From assembly GCA_029255685.2 (NCBI GenBank), contig CM055320.2:11580614-11644613 (forward strand): a stretch of DNA of 64,000 bases, given 5' to 3'. Below the pieces are notes generated by a model, which did no database searches, had not been told where the DNA came from, and saw nothing but the letters and a program-made list of their open reading frames with translations. Both the position numbers and the translations under genes were made by a program. How positions within the stretch are numbered: the stretch's first letter is position 1; every line of letters begins with the position of its first letter. This DNA is from Silene conica (taxonomy: Eukaryota; Streptophyta; Magnoliopsida; Caryophyllales; Caryophyllaceae). Below, piece by piece: positions 38,311-50,500 of this stretch.

Positions 38311-39273
38311 CGACATTAGAAAAAGAGTACCTTTGGTTGGCTGGGACAAAGTCAGTCTCCTAAAAGTTGAAGGAGGCCTTGGAATTAAGAAGGTTGAGCA
38401 GTGGAACATGGCCACTGTTGGCAAGCTAGTAGACTGGATATACACTAAGTTTGATAGGCTCTGAATTAGGTGGATTAACAGTATCTACTTGAAAGATAAG
38501 GCATGACATTCATACATTCCACCCAAAGATGCCCCCTGGACTTGGAAGAGTATATGCAAAATCAAGAAAAAACTCAGAGAAGGATATGTGGCAAATAAAT
38601 GGGCTCTTGATGACAAGAGTTATTCTATCAAAAATGGCTATGCTTGGCTTACTAACTCTCAACCAAAGCCTGAGTGGGTACCTCTGATCTGGAATAAATG
38701 GAATTGGCCAAAACACTCTTTTATTTCCTGGCTAATAAGGCATGAAGGACTGAATACAAAAGCCAAACTCCACAGCTATGGCTACTGTACTGACAATTTA
38801 TGCTGTCTGTGTGGCTTGATGCCTGAAACAGCAGGCCATCTTCTTGATGCTTGTGTCTATAGCTGCAAAGTAAAGGAACATATACAAGGTTGGCTAGGCA
38901 GGCCCCTCCTTGATGACACAGAACTCCTGGCTGCAAACAAGTCACGAATGCAATTGCAAATACTTGCTCTAACTCTAGCAGCCTATAAATATTTTATATG
39001 GTTCCATAGAAATTAAGCTAGATTGACCCTGACTCTTATGATCCCTATGAACGTTTCTGAGCATATTGAAGACAATGTGAGAAAGCGTATCACTATCAAA
39101 GCAGGACCACAAATGGAGTGGCAGAATGTAATTGAGCATAGTTGAGCTTTTTGAATGTTTTAGTTACTTTGGCTTTGAAGTGCTTATGGAGGCTCGAACT
39201 CCTAACCTCTTGTACATTGTAGACTGTTTTTGATATATATCTATACAAACTCACATTTCACCAAAAAAAAAAA
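38311..39273 (+). pseudogene. 5'-truncated LINE, reverse-transcriptase zinc-binding end
   Basis: The reading frame contains KVEGGLGIKKVEQWNMA, then YSIKNGYAWL, WNWPKHSFISWLIRHEGL and the zinc-knuckle-like CTDNLCCLCGLMPETAGHLL. These are typical of the zf-RVT region at the end of plant LINE ORF2. Two in-frame TGA codons lie at 38462-38464 and 38504-38506, each where relatives have tryptophan. The frame stays open from 38588 to 39016. A poly(A) run at 39263-39273 marks the 3' end. The reverse-transcriptase core and endonuclease are missing, as expected for incomplete reverse transcription. Confidence 0.85.
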
Positions 39274-40007
39274 CTTTAGTCAAATACCGTTATTTTTGTA
39301 ACAATATTGATTTTTATCAATTGGCATAATTTTTGTTTTTTTATTTTCATTGTTATGTAATTTATTATTAGAGCTTAAAATTTAGACGGAATTTTAATCA
39401 ATTGGTGTAATTTATTATCGTAATTAAAATTTGGCCTAAATATATTTTCGATTTAAATTTACATACAAAATGTATACGTAAACATCTACGTACAAAACAT
39501 AAACATAGAAGTTTTTCAGTAATTAATTCTGTATTATTTATCGTTTAGTCGTACACCTAATCAAAGAAAACCAACTGGTGTAACTAATTATAACTTGGGA
39601 AGTTAGAATCGTATCCATAGGGAGTTAAGAGATATTTCTTTGTTAATAAAGTTTGTTTTAAAGTAACAATTGAGGGGTTGTTAAAGTGATTTATCTAAAT
39701 TAAGACAAATTAAATTAATAAAGGCGAGTAAAAATAACTAAAGTAATTAAAATATAAGAGATGTGAATAATAATAAAGGAAAGTAGTTAGGATTGCCTGT
39801 TCATTATGGTCAAGTCTAAGGTCAAAGGTTAAATTATGATCTATCAAATAAACGGTCTGGAGGGTACTGATTAAATATTCGGCCCGATCTGATATTCACC
39901 CTAAAGTAATACTAACATAACGGCCCGTCATCTTTAGTATACTTCAATGTTCAGAACAGCTCTCGCCCTTTCAGGGTTTAGGCTTTAGACATTAATTAAC
40001 CATCGGG
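39274..40007. other. Intergenic, nothing recognised
   Basis: AT-rich sequence. No gene, inverted ends or long repeat supported. Confidence 0.6.
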
Positions 40008-40656
40008 TAGGGCAGAGTATGGATCGGGTATTTGATCCGAAACCCTACTTCGGATCGGATATCCGATCCGAAAATCCAAAATTTTAGTATTCATGATCTG
40101 ATCCGAAATGTTCGGATATCCGAAATTTAGTATCCGAAACTATCCGAAAATTTCGGATCAGTTATCCGATATCCGAGATCCGATCAATGTAAATATATAT
40201 TGTCAAAACTGTAATAAAAAAGAAAATTAGCGTAATAAAAATGAAAATGTGGGTTTGTGAATGTGGAATTGTTGATTATTGGTTTTGTTAATGAAAAGAA
40301 ATTAAACTTTACGGTTTTGTAGACGAGGGTTATTTATGGTTTTGTGAATGATGGTTATTGAGTGAGATGAAATTAACTAGTGCTATTTAATATTTATGGA
40401 TTAAATCTCGGACACGGATCGGATATTACACGGATATCGGATATCCGATCCGATATTTGATATCCGATCAGATAACTTTCGGATATCGGATATCCAAATT
40501 TTGAAGCCAGATATCCATATCTGATCCAATATCCAAATATTTCGAATACGGGTATCCGAACCAAACCAATTTTCGGATCAGATATCCTTTAGTTCGGATC
40601 AGATACGGATCGGATGTCGGATCAATTCGGATCATCGGATTTTTTGCTCAGCTCTA
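40008..40656. mobile_element. Non-autonomous hAT element with 8-bp target duplication
   Basis: The left end begins TAGGGCAGAGTATGGATCGG. The reverse complement of the right end begins TAGAGCTGAGCAAAAAATCC. CCATCGGG occurs on both sides, at 40000-40007 and 40657-40664, an 8-bp duplication typical of hAT insertion. Many GGATCGGATATCCGATCCG-type palindromes fill both subterminal regions, as in other plant hAT elements. The AT-rich core has no transposase. Confidence 0.9.
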
Positions 40657-40664
40657 CCATCGGG

Positions 40665-41514
40665 TGCATAAAATACAGTGTACAAAGTGTTTTGTAAAGA
40701 AACTTTAAGTTATTATTTCTTTAATTTAAAAAATTTATCATACATATTAATTTAGGATATCCATCGGGTGATTAAGCGGGTGATGGACTAAGATCCATAT
40801 CCCACCTTAATTCACCTATATGGCCATATCCATATCCCACCATAAATTCAAAAAAAATTGTCATCCATATCTACCTATTTAATTTCGAATAGATGGATAT
40901 GCATAAGCTAAGGTGACACTATCTTCCCTAGTTCGGAGGCAAAATTTGACAAAATTGAGAGGGAAAAAAAAGGCAACGTCATAATGACCCAGGATTATGA
41001 CCCAAAAGATCATAATTTATTGGCCAACGTTGTTTCAAAGATCTTAGCAATTATGTTAGACCATGCAAGACTTGTGAAGCTGCAAACTATGATACAAGAG
41101 ATTGCCTATACTTGAAGAAATTTGGACAGGTAATTCCATGGATTTCATTAGGAGATTATCTACATCTCAAAGAAATGATGTTATTGTAGTGAACTAGTGA
41201 TTGTCTGATTGATAAGCTAATTACAACCGTACGCTCATTTCAAATTACAGATGGTCACAGGTTCTGTGAGTTTCTTTCTTTCTGTGAATAAAATAGATTA
41301 CAAGGTTCCCTTTTCCTTCGCGATAAACAAGCACAAAATCAGCTTTTGATGCAATTTGATAACACAACCAACATTACAGAGATGACAACCAACAGAAATC
41401 AATTTCTGCAAATAATTTTACAAGCAAGGCAAACTAACTGACTCAACTAAATATATCAACACAATGTTCACACCTAAATCAATAAACAAATAAATACATC
41501 TATACAAACAATCT
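40665..41514. other. Region downstream of AIR9, nothing else recognised
   Basis: CCATATCC words at 40790-40860 resemble another hAT subterminal fragment, but no ends were found. The 3' untranslated region of AIR9 should lie immediately before 41514 on the minus strand. Confidence 0.45.
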
Positions 41515-44500
41515 CTATGACTCTAATTGCAATAACGAATTAAGGGAGACGCTGTTAAACTTCTGAGGTTGACCTCGGATTACAAGCACAATCACATCTC
41601 TCAGGTGCCGAGTATGCACCATGATATCCACTTCATGCTCACCATCAACTACAACCCTTAACCGATGTTGGTCATTCCGAAAAAGCTCCACCTAATAAAG
41701 TACACCGTTGATAAGCAACCAGAAGCCACACGAAGCCTCTTAAAAAGAAAAGAAAACACCAACATGAAGCTCTAAACTCATCACAAAAAAATTCATAACT
41801 ATTTTTAATATGCTACCCTCGAGTTTTTAATTTCTATACAATCTGATACCGAACAAAAATGAAGCTCAATATCATAAAAAGAGGGTGAAAGAAACAGTAA
41901 AGAGAAGCAACGGCATCCTACCATTTTAAGTAACTGGTGAGGGAGGGAGGGGAGGAGGTTGGACGTTATCAGTCGTGGGGATGGTTTGTCGTGCAAGGAT
42001 GGTCGGTCGCGCAAGGTCGTCGGTTGTGCAACAAGGAGAGGGAAAGGGCGTGTGGTTCTGAGAGAGGAGTCGTCGGTTGAGGTAGGTAGTGGTAGAGGTG
42101 GGGTGGTCGACGACATAGGCGGGGAGGTCGTTGTACGGAAGGCAGGGTGGTGGCAGGGGAGGGTGGTTGCTTTTTAATTTGTTAAATGTTCTACACGGCA
42201 TGTGAGGCGTGTCTTGTCATTGTATCTGGACGCAGAGTGCCCGGAGGAGCGACGGTGGGAAAGGTGGTGCTTGGTGATGATTAGAGGGTGGTTGAGAGGT
42301 CCACAGAGGAAATTGAAATAGGAACAAAAATTGTAAAAATGACGTGTTGAAATGGGAGGGGTAAAGCTGGAAATTGTGTCCATAATTGAGTAAATCAAGT
42401 CCATGAAAGAGCATAACCCAAATTTAAGCCTAAAGTTGGCGAAATTTACCAACCACCTCAAATCACCCTTACTCTCCACAAAAATTCCGCAGAAGAATCA
42501 AACATAAAAATATAGACTTCATCTCTTCACATCTCCTACCATATATTTTACTTCTTACTTTGATGCAAGGTGATTCACATCTCCACATCCTAATTTTCTT
42601 ACAGTTGGCTGGTTTGTTCCACATCCCACTATATTGAATAGTTGACATTACTGTCCATTCAACCCAAACGAAATATTCTCATAAGTAGATTCATAACTTT
42701 AATCAAACCCTATTACAACAACTAATAATCAGAGTGTTTCTGTTTTTCGCCCTCCTATGAAATCACAACGGAGAATGATTTCAATTACCATTTCAAGTAT
42801 AGAGTTGAATTAGTTTGTGATCAAGAATCTTTGAGTTGAATTGGAGAAGGAAACAACGTTTGAAGACAGACGAGAATGAAAATTACCAATATTCACTATG
42901 CATCTCAGGAGTTGGAGCGCACAAACATGAGTAATAGAGGCATCATCCAGCGCAAAGAAGAGGGGTATAGTGCAGTCGTGAACTACTCAAAATAGTAAAG
43001 ATACTTACATGGAATGGAGGAGCATAAGTTCCACGCATTTCAGTAGTTGGAAAAGAAGTTTTAGAGCCCGGTTTGACAACCTTTACCCTTTTCCTATTGA
43101 TTTCAAGAATTCTTCTTTCAAGACCACCAACCTCAAAAACCTATACAACAAGGTTAGCTCGTTCAGATATAAGGAACTTCCATTGACTTTAAAAACAAAG
43201 GCAGGTTACAGAAAGAGAGAATATGGAACCTTTTTGGATGACGGGGTCTTGTCACATAGCACCTGTTGCAGTAAAAGATCAATAAAGTGTACAGCCATTC
43301 TATAGAGAAACGGATGATGCTAAATACATAGGGCAATCCATAAATTATTTGGGTGCATCAGGTACCTCAAACTTCACGGACCCAAGATCAAGCTTTTTCT
43401 TCACTTCCTCAAGAACATCAGGCTCTAGAGCGGTCAATATAAAACATCAGTAGCATTAAAAATATACAATAATCTTTATCACATAAGCAAAACAACATAA
43501 GCACTTAAGCAGTACATGCACTTGTCCAACTGATATACAGGGTTGAGGTATCACCACTGTAAAATACAAAAGAGCGTGGAATATGTGAGTAAAATAAACA
43601 ACAGGGGTGTCAGATAGGATGACCAAGGAATGTAAGGATGTCACAAAACATCTGCATAATTGACCACATAGAAAGAAATTCAAAAACATACTACCTATGA
43701 CATTCACAACACATAAAATTACTGAGTTTTGGTGTTGCATAAGCAGGACATAAAATAGCAATCAATAGCACAGCAAGCTATTTCGTGAAAAATGCTACTT
43801 TTCACAACAAGAAAAGAAAAAAAATGCAATGATGCGGTGGTTTTACCAACTGCAATAGGCTTTGTTGATGCTGAGACAGGCCGCCCCTCAACACCATCTT
43901 CTCTCACTGGAGTGTATACTGCTACTAGCCTGTAGCCCACGTCATCAACGTTAGCTTCATACATTCTTCCCGTTTCTCCTGAAGGATTAAGAAAAAGTTA
44001 TTTGTGAGTAACTGAGAACCAAAATATAGGATAATGTAACAATAAGGCCTTGTTTGGAAAGGGGCATTGAATGGAAAAGGAGGTGATGATGCAAAAATGA
44101 TACAGCTCGGCTGACTCTGTGACTGTTGAGTCAGAATTCAAACTCAGCTGGAAAACGCGCATAGACAAGCGCTAGCATGGTTGTCATATCTTTCCTAATT
44201 TTATTAAGTTTCCTAAATATTTAGTTACTAGTTTATTTATTTATTTCCTAATTCTAGAATAAGAATAATAAAGATATTGTGTTGGCTTTAGGAAATTTAA
44301 GTTTAGGTAAGTATTTACTATTAAGGGGTGCTTGACGTCGGATGAGACGGTTGAGTCAAACGGAGGTTTGATGGAAAAGCTGTTGAACGGAGGGCTGACG
44401 TCGTGTATGAAGGGTGGAGTGGTCAACGTCGGCTTTGTCGGATGGAATAGAGGTTAGAGTCGGGGTCAGGTGGTGATGGTGATGGTGATGGTCGGCGTCG

Positions 44501-47500
44501 GTGTTGGTGTATTTTTTGCCGTGTTACTGTTTTGCTTGTTTTCTACTCCCTCCGATTTTCTGTGTTATTCCTCTTTCCATTTTGGTCTAATAACTTTGAT
44601 GTTCCCTATTTCCTTTTTTGGACAACATTGAGTGGTCCAAAATCAATTTCATGTGGGGTCATATGTATTGTGTGGTCCTAATTGATTCCCTTATTTCTTG
44701 TGTCAAAATGAAAAGGGAACAACACAAAAAATCGGAGAGAGTATTATTTTATTAATATTGATTATGTCTACTTGTCGGTGTGTTTGTTGAATTTTTTTTT
44801 AATATTAGTTTTTTTTTTAAAAATTATAATAATTACTTTATTTCTCTCATTTTTAGTGTTTTTCCTTATTCTTTCATTAATTTAATTGTGTTTAGTTGGT
44901 ATTTAGGGGAATGGGAGGATGAGAGAAAAAAATCAATTGAATGTGTACAAAATGACAAGGGTAGAATCGTAAAAATCATATGTGAAAGGGTAAAATCCGT
45001 ATGTGCTTTCCTTCCTCTCTTTCCTTCCTTCCATTTCCCATCGCTCGTTCCTCATCCCCTCCCTCTCCCTCCTACCTTTGTATCCAAATAAGGCCATTTG
45101 CCAGGCTTTATCACGTTGTTTTCAACAATTGAATCTTTTGGACAATTCTAGTCCTCCGAAAGTAATTCCATTTCATACTATGTATCACCTAAAGTCATCA
45201 GTTTCTGTTCAAATGGTAGTATTAGCACTGTAACAACCCGACCCAACAACCCGACCCACCACCGTCGTAACGCAAACCCAATAAGATGAGTGCACACTTT
45301 TGGGCCCATTATTTGTCCTCACTTAAGCCCAAAAGCACAAGGCCTTGTTATTAAGTGGTGGGTGGAAGCTATTATAAACATATCACAAGCCTCACATTCT
45401 ACCGATGTGGGACAACTTTCCTCTCATACTCTTGGGGTGTTACAAACTCCCCCACTTAAACAACACAACGTCCTCGTTGTGCCTCACGCTAGGTGTGTGA
45501 CCCGAGTACTCCCGACCACAGGCTCGGCCTTGTTATTAAGTGGTGGGTGGAAGCTATTATAAACATATCACAAACCTCACATTCTACCGATGTGGGACAA
45601 CTTTCCTCTCATACTCTTGGGGTGTTACAAGCACTCAGTGTGATGTTGTACCATGGTAAAGTTTACTTCATTAGCCGGTTAAGAACATGTTACTTGAACA
45701 GAGGATAAACACTTGACGACAGAAACCACGTGATGCAACCAAACAGCATGGATCACAAACATATATGTGGGGATGTGAAAAAATCAATACACAAAACGTA
45801 CCAGGAAGAGATATAAGGTCAGGACTTCCAACCATTGACCGAAGCCATTGTATTCTACTTTTACCCTCTCTTCCTCCACTATAAACTCCTCGAACAGCAT
45901 ACAAGTTAGTGTGGAAACCCCTTCCTTCAATCTCCAGCTTGTCAATATGAGGAATTCCTGAAAAGGGCAAAACATCAACTTGATAGAAGAGAGGTAAACT
46001 AAACAGATTAAAGAACTAGAAGGCAGCAGGGTAATCACTGATGTATCAAAGCATCAAAAGCAAAATAGATTCATGAAGTTACAATTAAAAGATCATGTAG
46101 ACTTAAAAAGTAGATGTATCTTATAGAACAAACACAACTTTCTTATCTCCATGCCCATGCTACTGAATTGCTCTAAAGAGAAGAAAGTGGAAATATTCCT
46201 TTAGATACAAGTTCAATGCATAAAACAGCGGTGTAGCAAAGAACTATACCTGGCAATATTGGGGTACTATCAGCAAATACTGGCTCACTTGCCCTTCCAA
46301 AGACATCTGTTACAATGCACTCACATCTCAGGATACAGCTGATGTCTTCAAAATATAATTGGTAAGAGCAAGAATGCTGTGAAGACAATACTTTCAAGGA
46401 GTTTTCATCCCCAGGGCCTGAAGAATACCTGAACCAAACATGTCGTCATGACATAGTAAGACTAACCGAAAGCATGTCGGGTGAGGGAGAAAAAGAATGA
46501 CAATGTTCTAATACACCTAGAACTTGTATTAAATCAACGAGAGATACTGACAGGTGATCATTTTATAACGCTTTAAAGAGGTTCTCGTAATAAGATAACC
46601 ATACCATTTATATAGGACATCTTTCTTGTACTGGCTCCAAACAACTTGTTGGCGTTCGCCTTTTGGGATAACTGCCACAGCAGTAAGTACATCTCCTTCT
46701 TCTGCTTTTCCAGTGAGGGCAACCATCTCAATTTGCAGTGGTTCTACAGGGATGAGAGCAAAAAGTCAGTAAGTGGATTATACATCTAATGTACTACTAC
46801 CAGTTTTACAGTTCTATAGTTTCTGAGCACTATAATAATTGTTTTGAGTCAAGTTTTAAAAATTATGAGTTGTACTATAAACAGTATCTGAGTTCATTTC
46901 CTAAAACATTAAGCTCCAAAAATTACAATAAAACTCAAAAAAGTAACATATAAACTTAGTTAAATTGAGTTTTTAATGAAAAAAAATTAAAAAACTAAGT
47001 TATAAAGTCTAATAAGCTCGGAAAAAATACACATGCTCAAAAATAAATAAAGTCATAGGTAATAAGATCGGAAAAAATACACATATACTCAAAAAGTTAT
47101 TCCAGAGAACAGCAAATTTAGAATACAGATTAGTATGTATATCAACTTGGGCCATGTAAGCTTATTACATTCTTGATTAGTGAGTCACACAGGCAAGATT
47201 TCAGCCAAAACAAAACTAGACTACTCAGACACGCCATCATGAGAATAAATGGTATCAGCCCTTTAAAATCAATTGGACTATATATGCTCCTATACGTAAT
47301 GTAATCGATCTACATCAAGTGTTCATTAGCACATATTCATTTGCCAATTTCAAATCCAAGATATTATCTCTAACTTCATTTCTGTTAAATTTTGTCGTGG
47401 AAGTGATGGAAATGAATCTGGATCTTGACACTCCCTGCAAACACATTTGAGGCAGCATTGGCCGTAATTTTTGGCACAATTATCCAGATTAGGCCTTGAC

Positions 47501-50500
47501 GGCTACCTTCGAGATTTAAGCCTCAAATAAACATATGTGTGCAAATAGAAGTAAATGCGTTTACAAAAGTTAAAATGCAAACGGTCTAGGAGGGACAAAA
47601 AAGAGTCTTTCAAAAAATCAGATTATGATGTTACTAATTGGAACACGGTAATAATTTGTCCCTGTTACAACTGCTCCTATTGTATATTTACCCCCATGTG
47701 GCTGTCCCGCATTGAAATATGAGACAAAGTTGATCACTTGATAAAGAATGGACGACTCTCATTTGGACTTACCATAAACATTTTGCTTTAAAATGGGACT
47801 TCACGGGGACACCTATGAGGTTGACACTCACCCAGTCACCCCTCATTGTTTGTGGCTCACTCATTTTGTATTGGAGCAAGGGACACTAATCTAGGTTTGA
47901 TTAATCTAAACAAGGTCGTTCGTGGCCTAGAGTAAGGTCTTTCAGCTTTATTTGAGAAATATTGTCCAACACACCCTACTACAAATTGTTACCTATTTTG
48001 GTTATCTTACATGGTATTTGACTTCTTGTAATGCATTTTTTAACTGAATTTTAGGTCATACACGATTATGAAATCACCATCCATTCCCTAATTACACACA
48101 AAGACATAGCCCACACACACATGTGGGCGTTTATGTTTCTCAGCTTGAATACAAGTGTTAAAAACAGGTACATATTCATGGCTATGACTCATTGTGACTC
48201 AATTTTTGGGAACAAACTATGAAGTGAGGATACGGATATCAATGCACATATTTACAAGAGAATCAAGTACTGGTTTGAAAATTTCATAATTCTTAAAGTG
48301 AAATAGAGCACTGCTTGAAAAGGTTAAAACATCAAACATGATCTCTCATATAGGACACTAGGACTTCTCTTCTTAAGAAATGTCGGATTGGAAGGGTAAT
48401 CCTTGGGTGTCATATTAAACAAGCGGTATGGTCCTAAAGTGAAGAATTTGTCACATAACCATATAGAAGGTAATAAGTGTGTAACTAGTTTGGACACAGT
48501 AACAAGAGATCTACACAGGATAAAAACGGCAAAAAGTATATATCCAAAAGTAGAAGTACAAACTCACCGGGGAGAACAATATCAGTTGGATCGGATAGCT
48601 GCAGTTCTCCAACAACTGAATCTGAACGAACTGGAGTGTATCTGTTAATTTCATATTTGAATCATGTTACAAGGGCCTAGATCCTTAAAAACTGGAATGA
48701 AAAATGCATATAGCTTGTTTTATGCAAGTTGTGAGCACAAGCAGTCACCATGTCCACATGAAGAAGCGCAATCATGCTTCTGCTGCTGTTCAATAATTAA
48801 ACTTGATATCACCGAAAATTAAACATAAATAACTTACCCAAACAGCAAACGGCAATTGTAATCAGGATCAGCGACTTTATAAATCTGAGAATTAGCCCCA
48901 CTAATTAATGTCAGAGTGCCCTCAAGAGATTCTCTGTACCAGCTAAATAAACTTGATCCTTCATGACCCCCAAAATACTGTCCTTCACCATAATACGTGC
49001 TAATATCCAAAGCTCTCACAGTAACTTTGGTGACCGCTGGATGAGCTGTCAATGTGTTCTATGTCAATATTGGTAATTTACTGAATTGTTTCAAGATGCT
49101 AACACCATACACGAGAGAAAAGAGTGCAAGCTTAGAAACACCTAGGGAAAAGAAAGTATGACAACCTAAATTATCATCTATTTCAATCTAAAAGATGGCA
49201 ATGAATGATGACAGATATAGACAACTAATTCTGAGCCCTACGGAGAATTCCAAACGTTCGGACAGGATTCATCATCCCCTCCCCAAAGACAGGGCAAAAT
49301 TAAAATGACTAGACATTGATAACTCTGATTTGGACAAAACTTACCCTTGTTTTAACGCTCTTTTTACCAATTATTAACCCTACCTATTCATATCGAGCCT
49401 AAATTCATATTAGTTGTTTCACCTCTTTTAATACTTATTAGTGTGCTTTCTCGAGGATATTGATTCTGCTATTTGTTCTCCAACTCCGTTCATACTTCAA
49501 AAAGAAACCCGGAAGAACTGAAGCTGAGTGACACAAGTGTACCAAGAGTGAAGCATGGCTTGAACTAGAGCACATCACCAGCCATCATCACTAAACCAAT
49601 GCAAACACTTCCTCAACTCATAACAGAAGACACCAACATGGCAGTCAACTAAGCCAACCGCCCAACCCCTCCGGATGCAATGCCTCCACTTCTCTCCTCA
49701 CCCCAGTCCAATCTCTGTAACAGTTCCAACGAGCTGCAGCACAACCCCCCTGGCCCACCCAAACTCCTCACTACGAGCCACGACAAGACCACCAAACTCC
49801 ACCACCCCTCCCAGCACCTCATTACAAAGCCCAGCCTCCCCAACTCAAAACACGAAGCAACACCCTTGTCCGCCCACCATTATCACACATTCACACGGAC
49901 CAGCCCACAACCCACTACTGGTCTTCCTTTGCAAGCTCAGAATATTTCATATTAGGCCCGTTTCGCAAGGCATATGAGTGAATTTATTTGATCAAAGTAC
50001 CTTATTTGACCAAGAATTGAAGTAACTTATTGTGGGCAAGTATTTGCTAACTAGCTTATTTGACCAAATTAGCCTGAAACAAAAAGCTAGCTGTTGGTGA
50101 GTTACTGATTTTTTAGATTTGAGTTGCTGCTCTTTTATTTATTATGAATCTGTTGTTTTTTTGTTTGTTGCAGCAATCAGTTTGTAGTTTTCCTTTAAAT
50201 AGGCCTCATAGAGAATTCTATAGCTACCCTGTAATACAACACACAACTTAGATTTCCTAAGGCACATTAAATGAGACTCAACGGATTATTGGAAACCTAG
50301 TAACCCCTACAACCTTCCAAAATATGCTACTGCATAAGCTGAACAATACAAATTTGTCGAACTTCAATGTGCTTAGTAAGCATGATGGCTGATCGTTAGT
50401 GTTAATGAACTTCAATTGGATTTCCTCTTTGTTGACCAAGTTACGGATGAAATGATGTCGAATTTCAATGTGCTTTGTCCTAGCATGAAATATAAGATTC

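Noticed and set aside
41805-42479. Several 60-100 codon frames in a GC-rich block
   Set aside because: They overlap in several frames, are compositionally driven and sit in the last AIR9 intron.
42890-42990. Minus-strand stretch IPLFFALDDASITHVCALQL next to an AIR9 exon
   Set aside because: The AIR9 exon ending at 43009 splices in phase to 41691, matching the family's continuous APPFH-VELFRN. This piece would need a 26-bp intron.
49649-49977. Pro/Thr/Ser-rich open frames on both strands
   Set aside because: Low-complexity composition inside an AIR9 intron, with no conserved motif.
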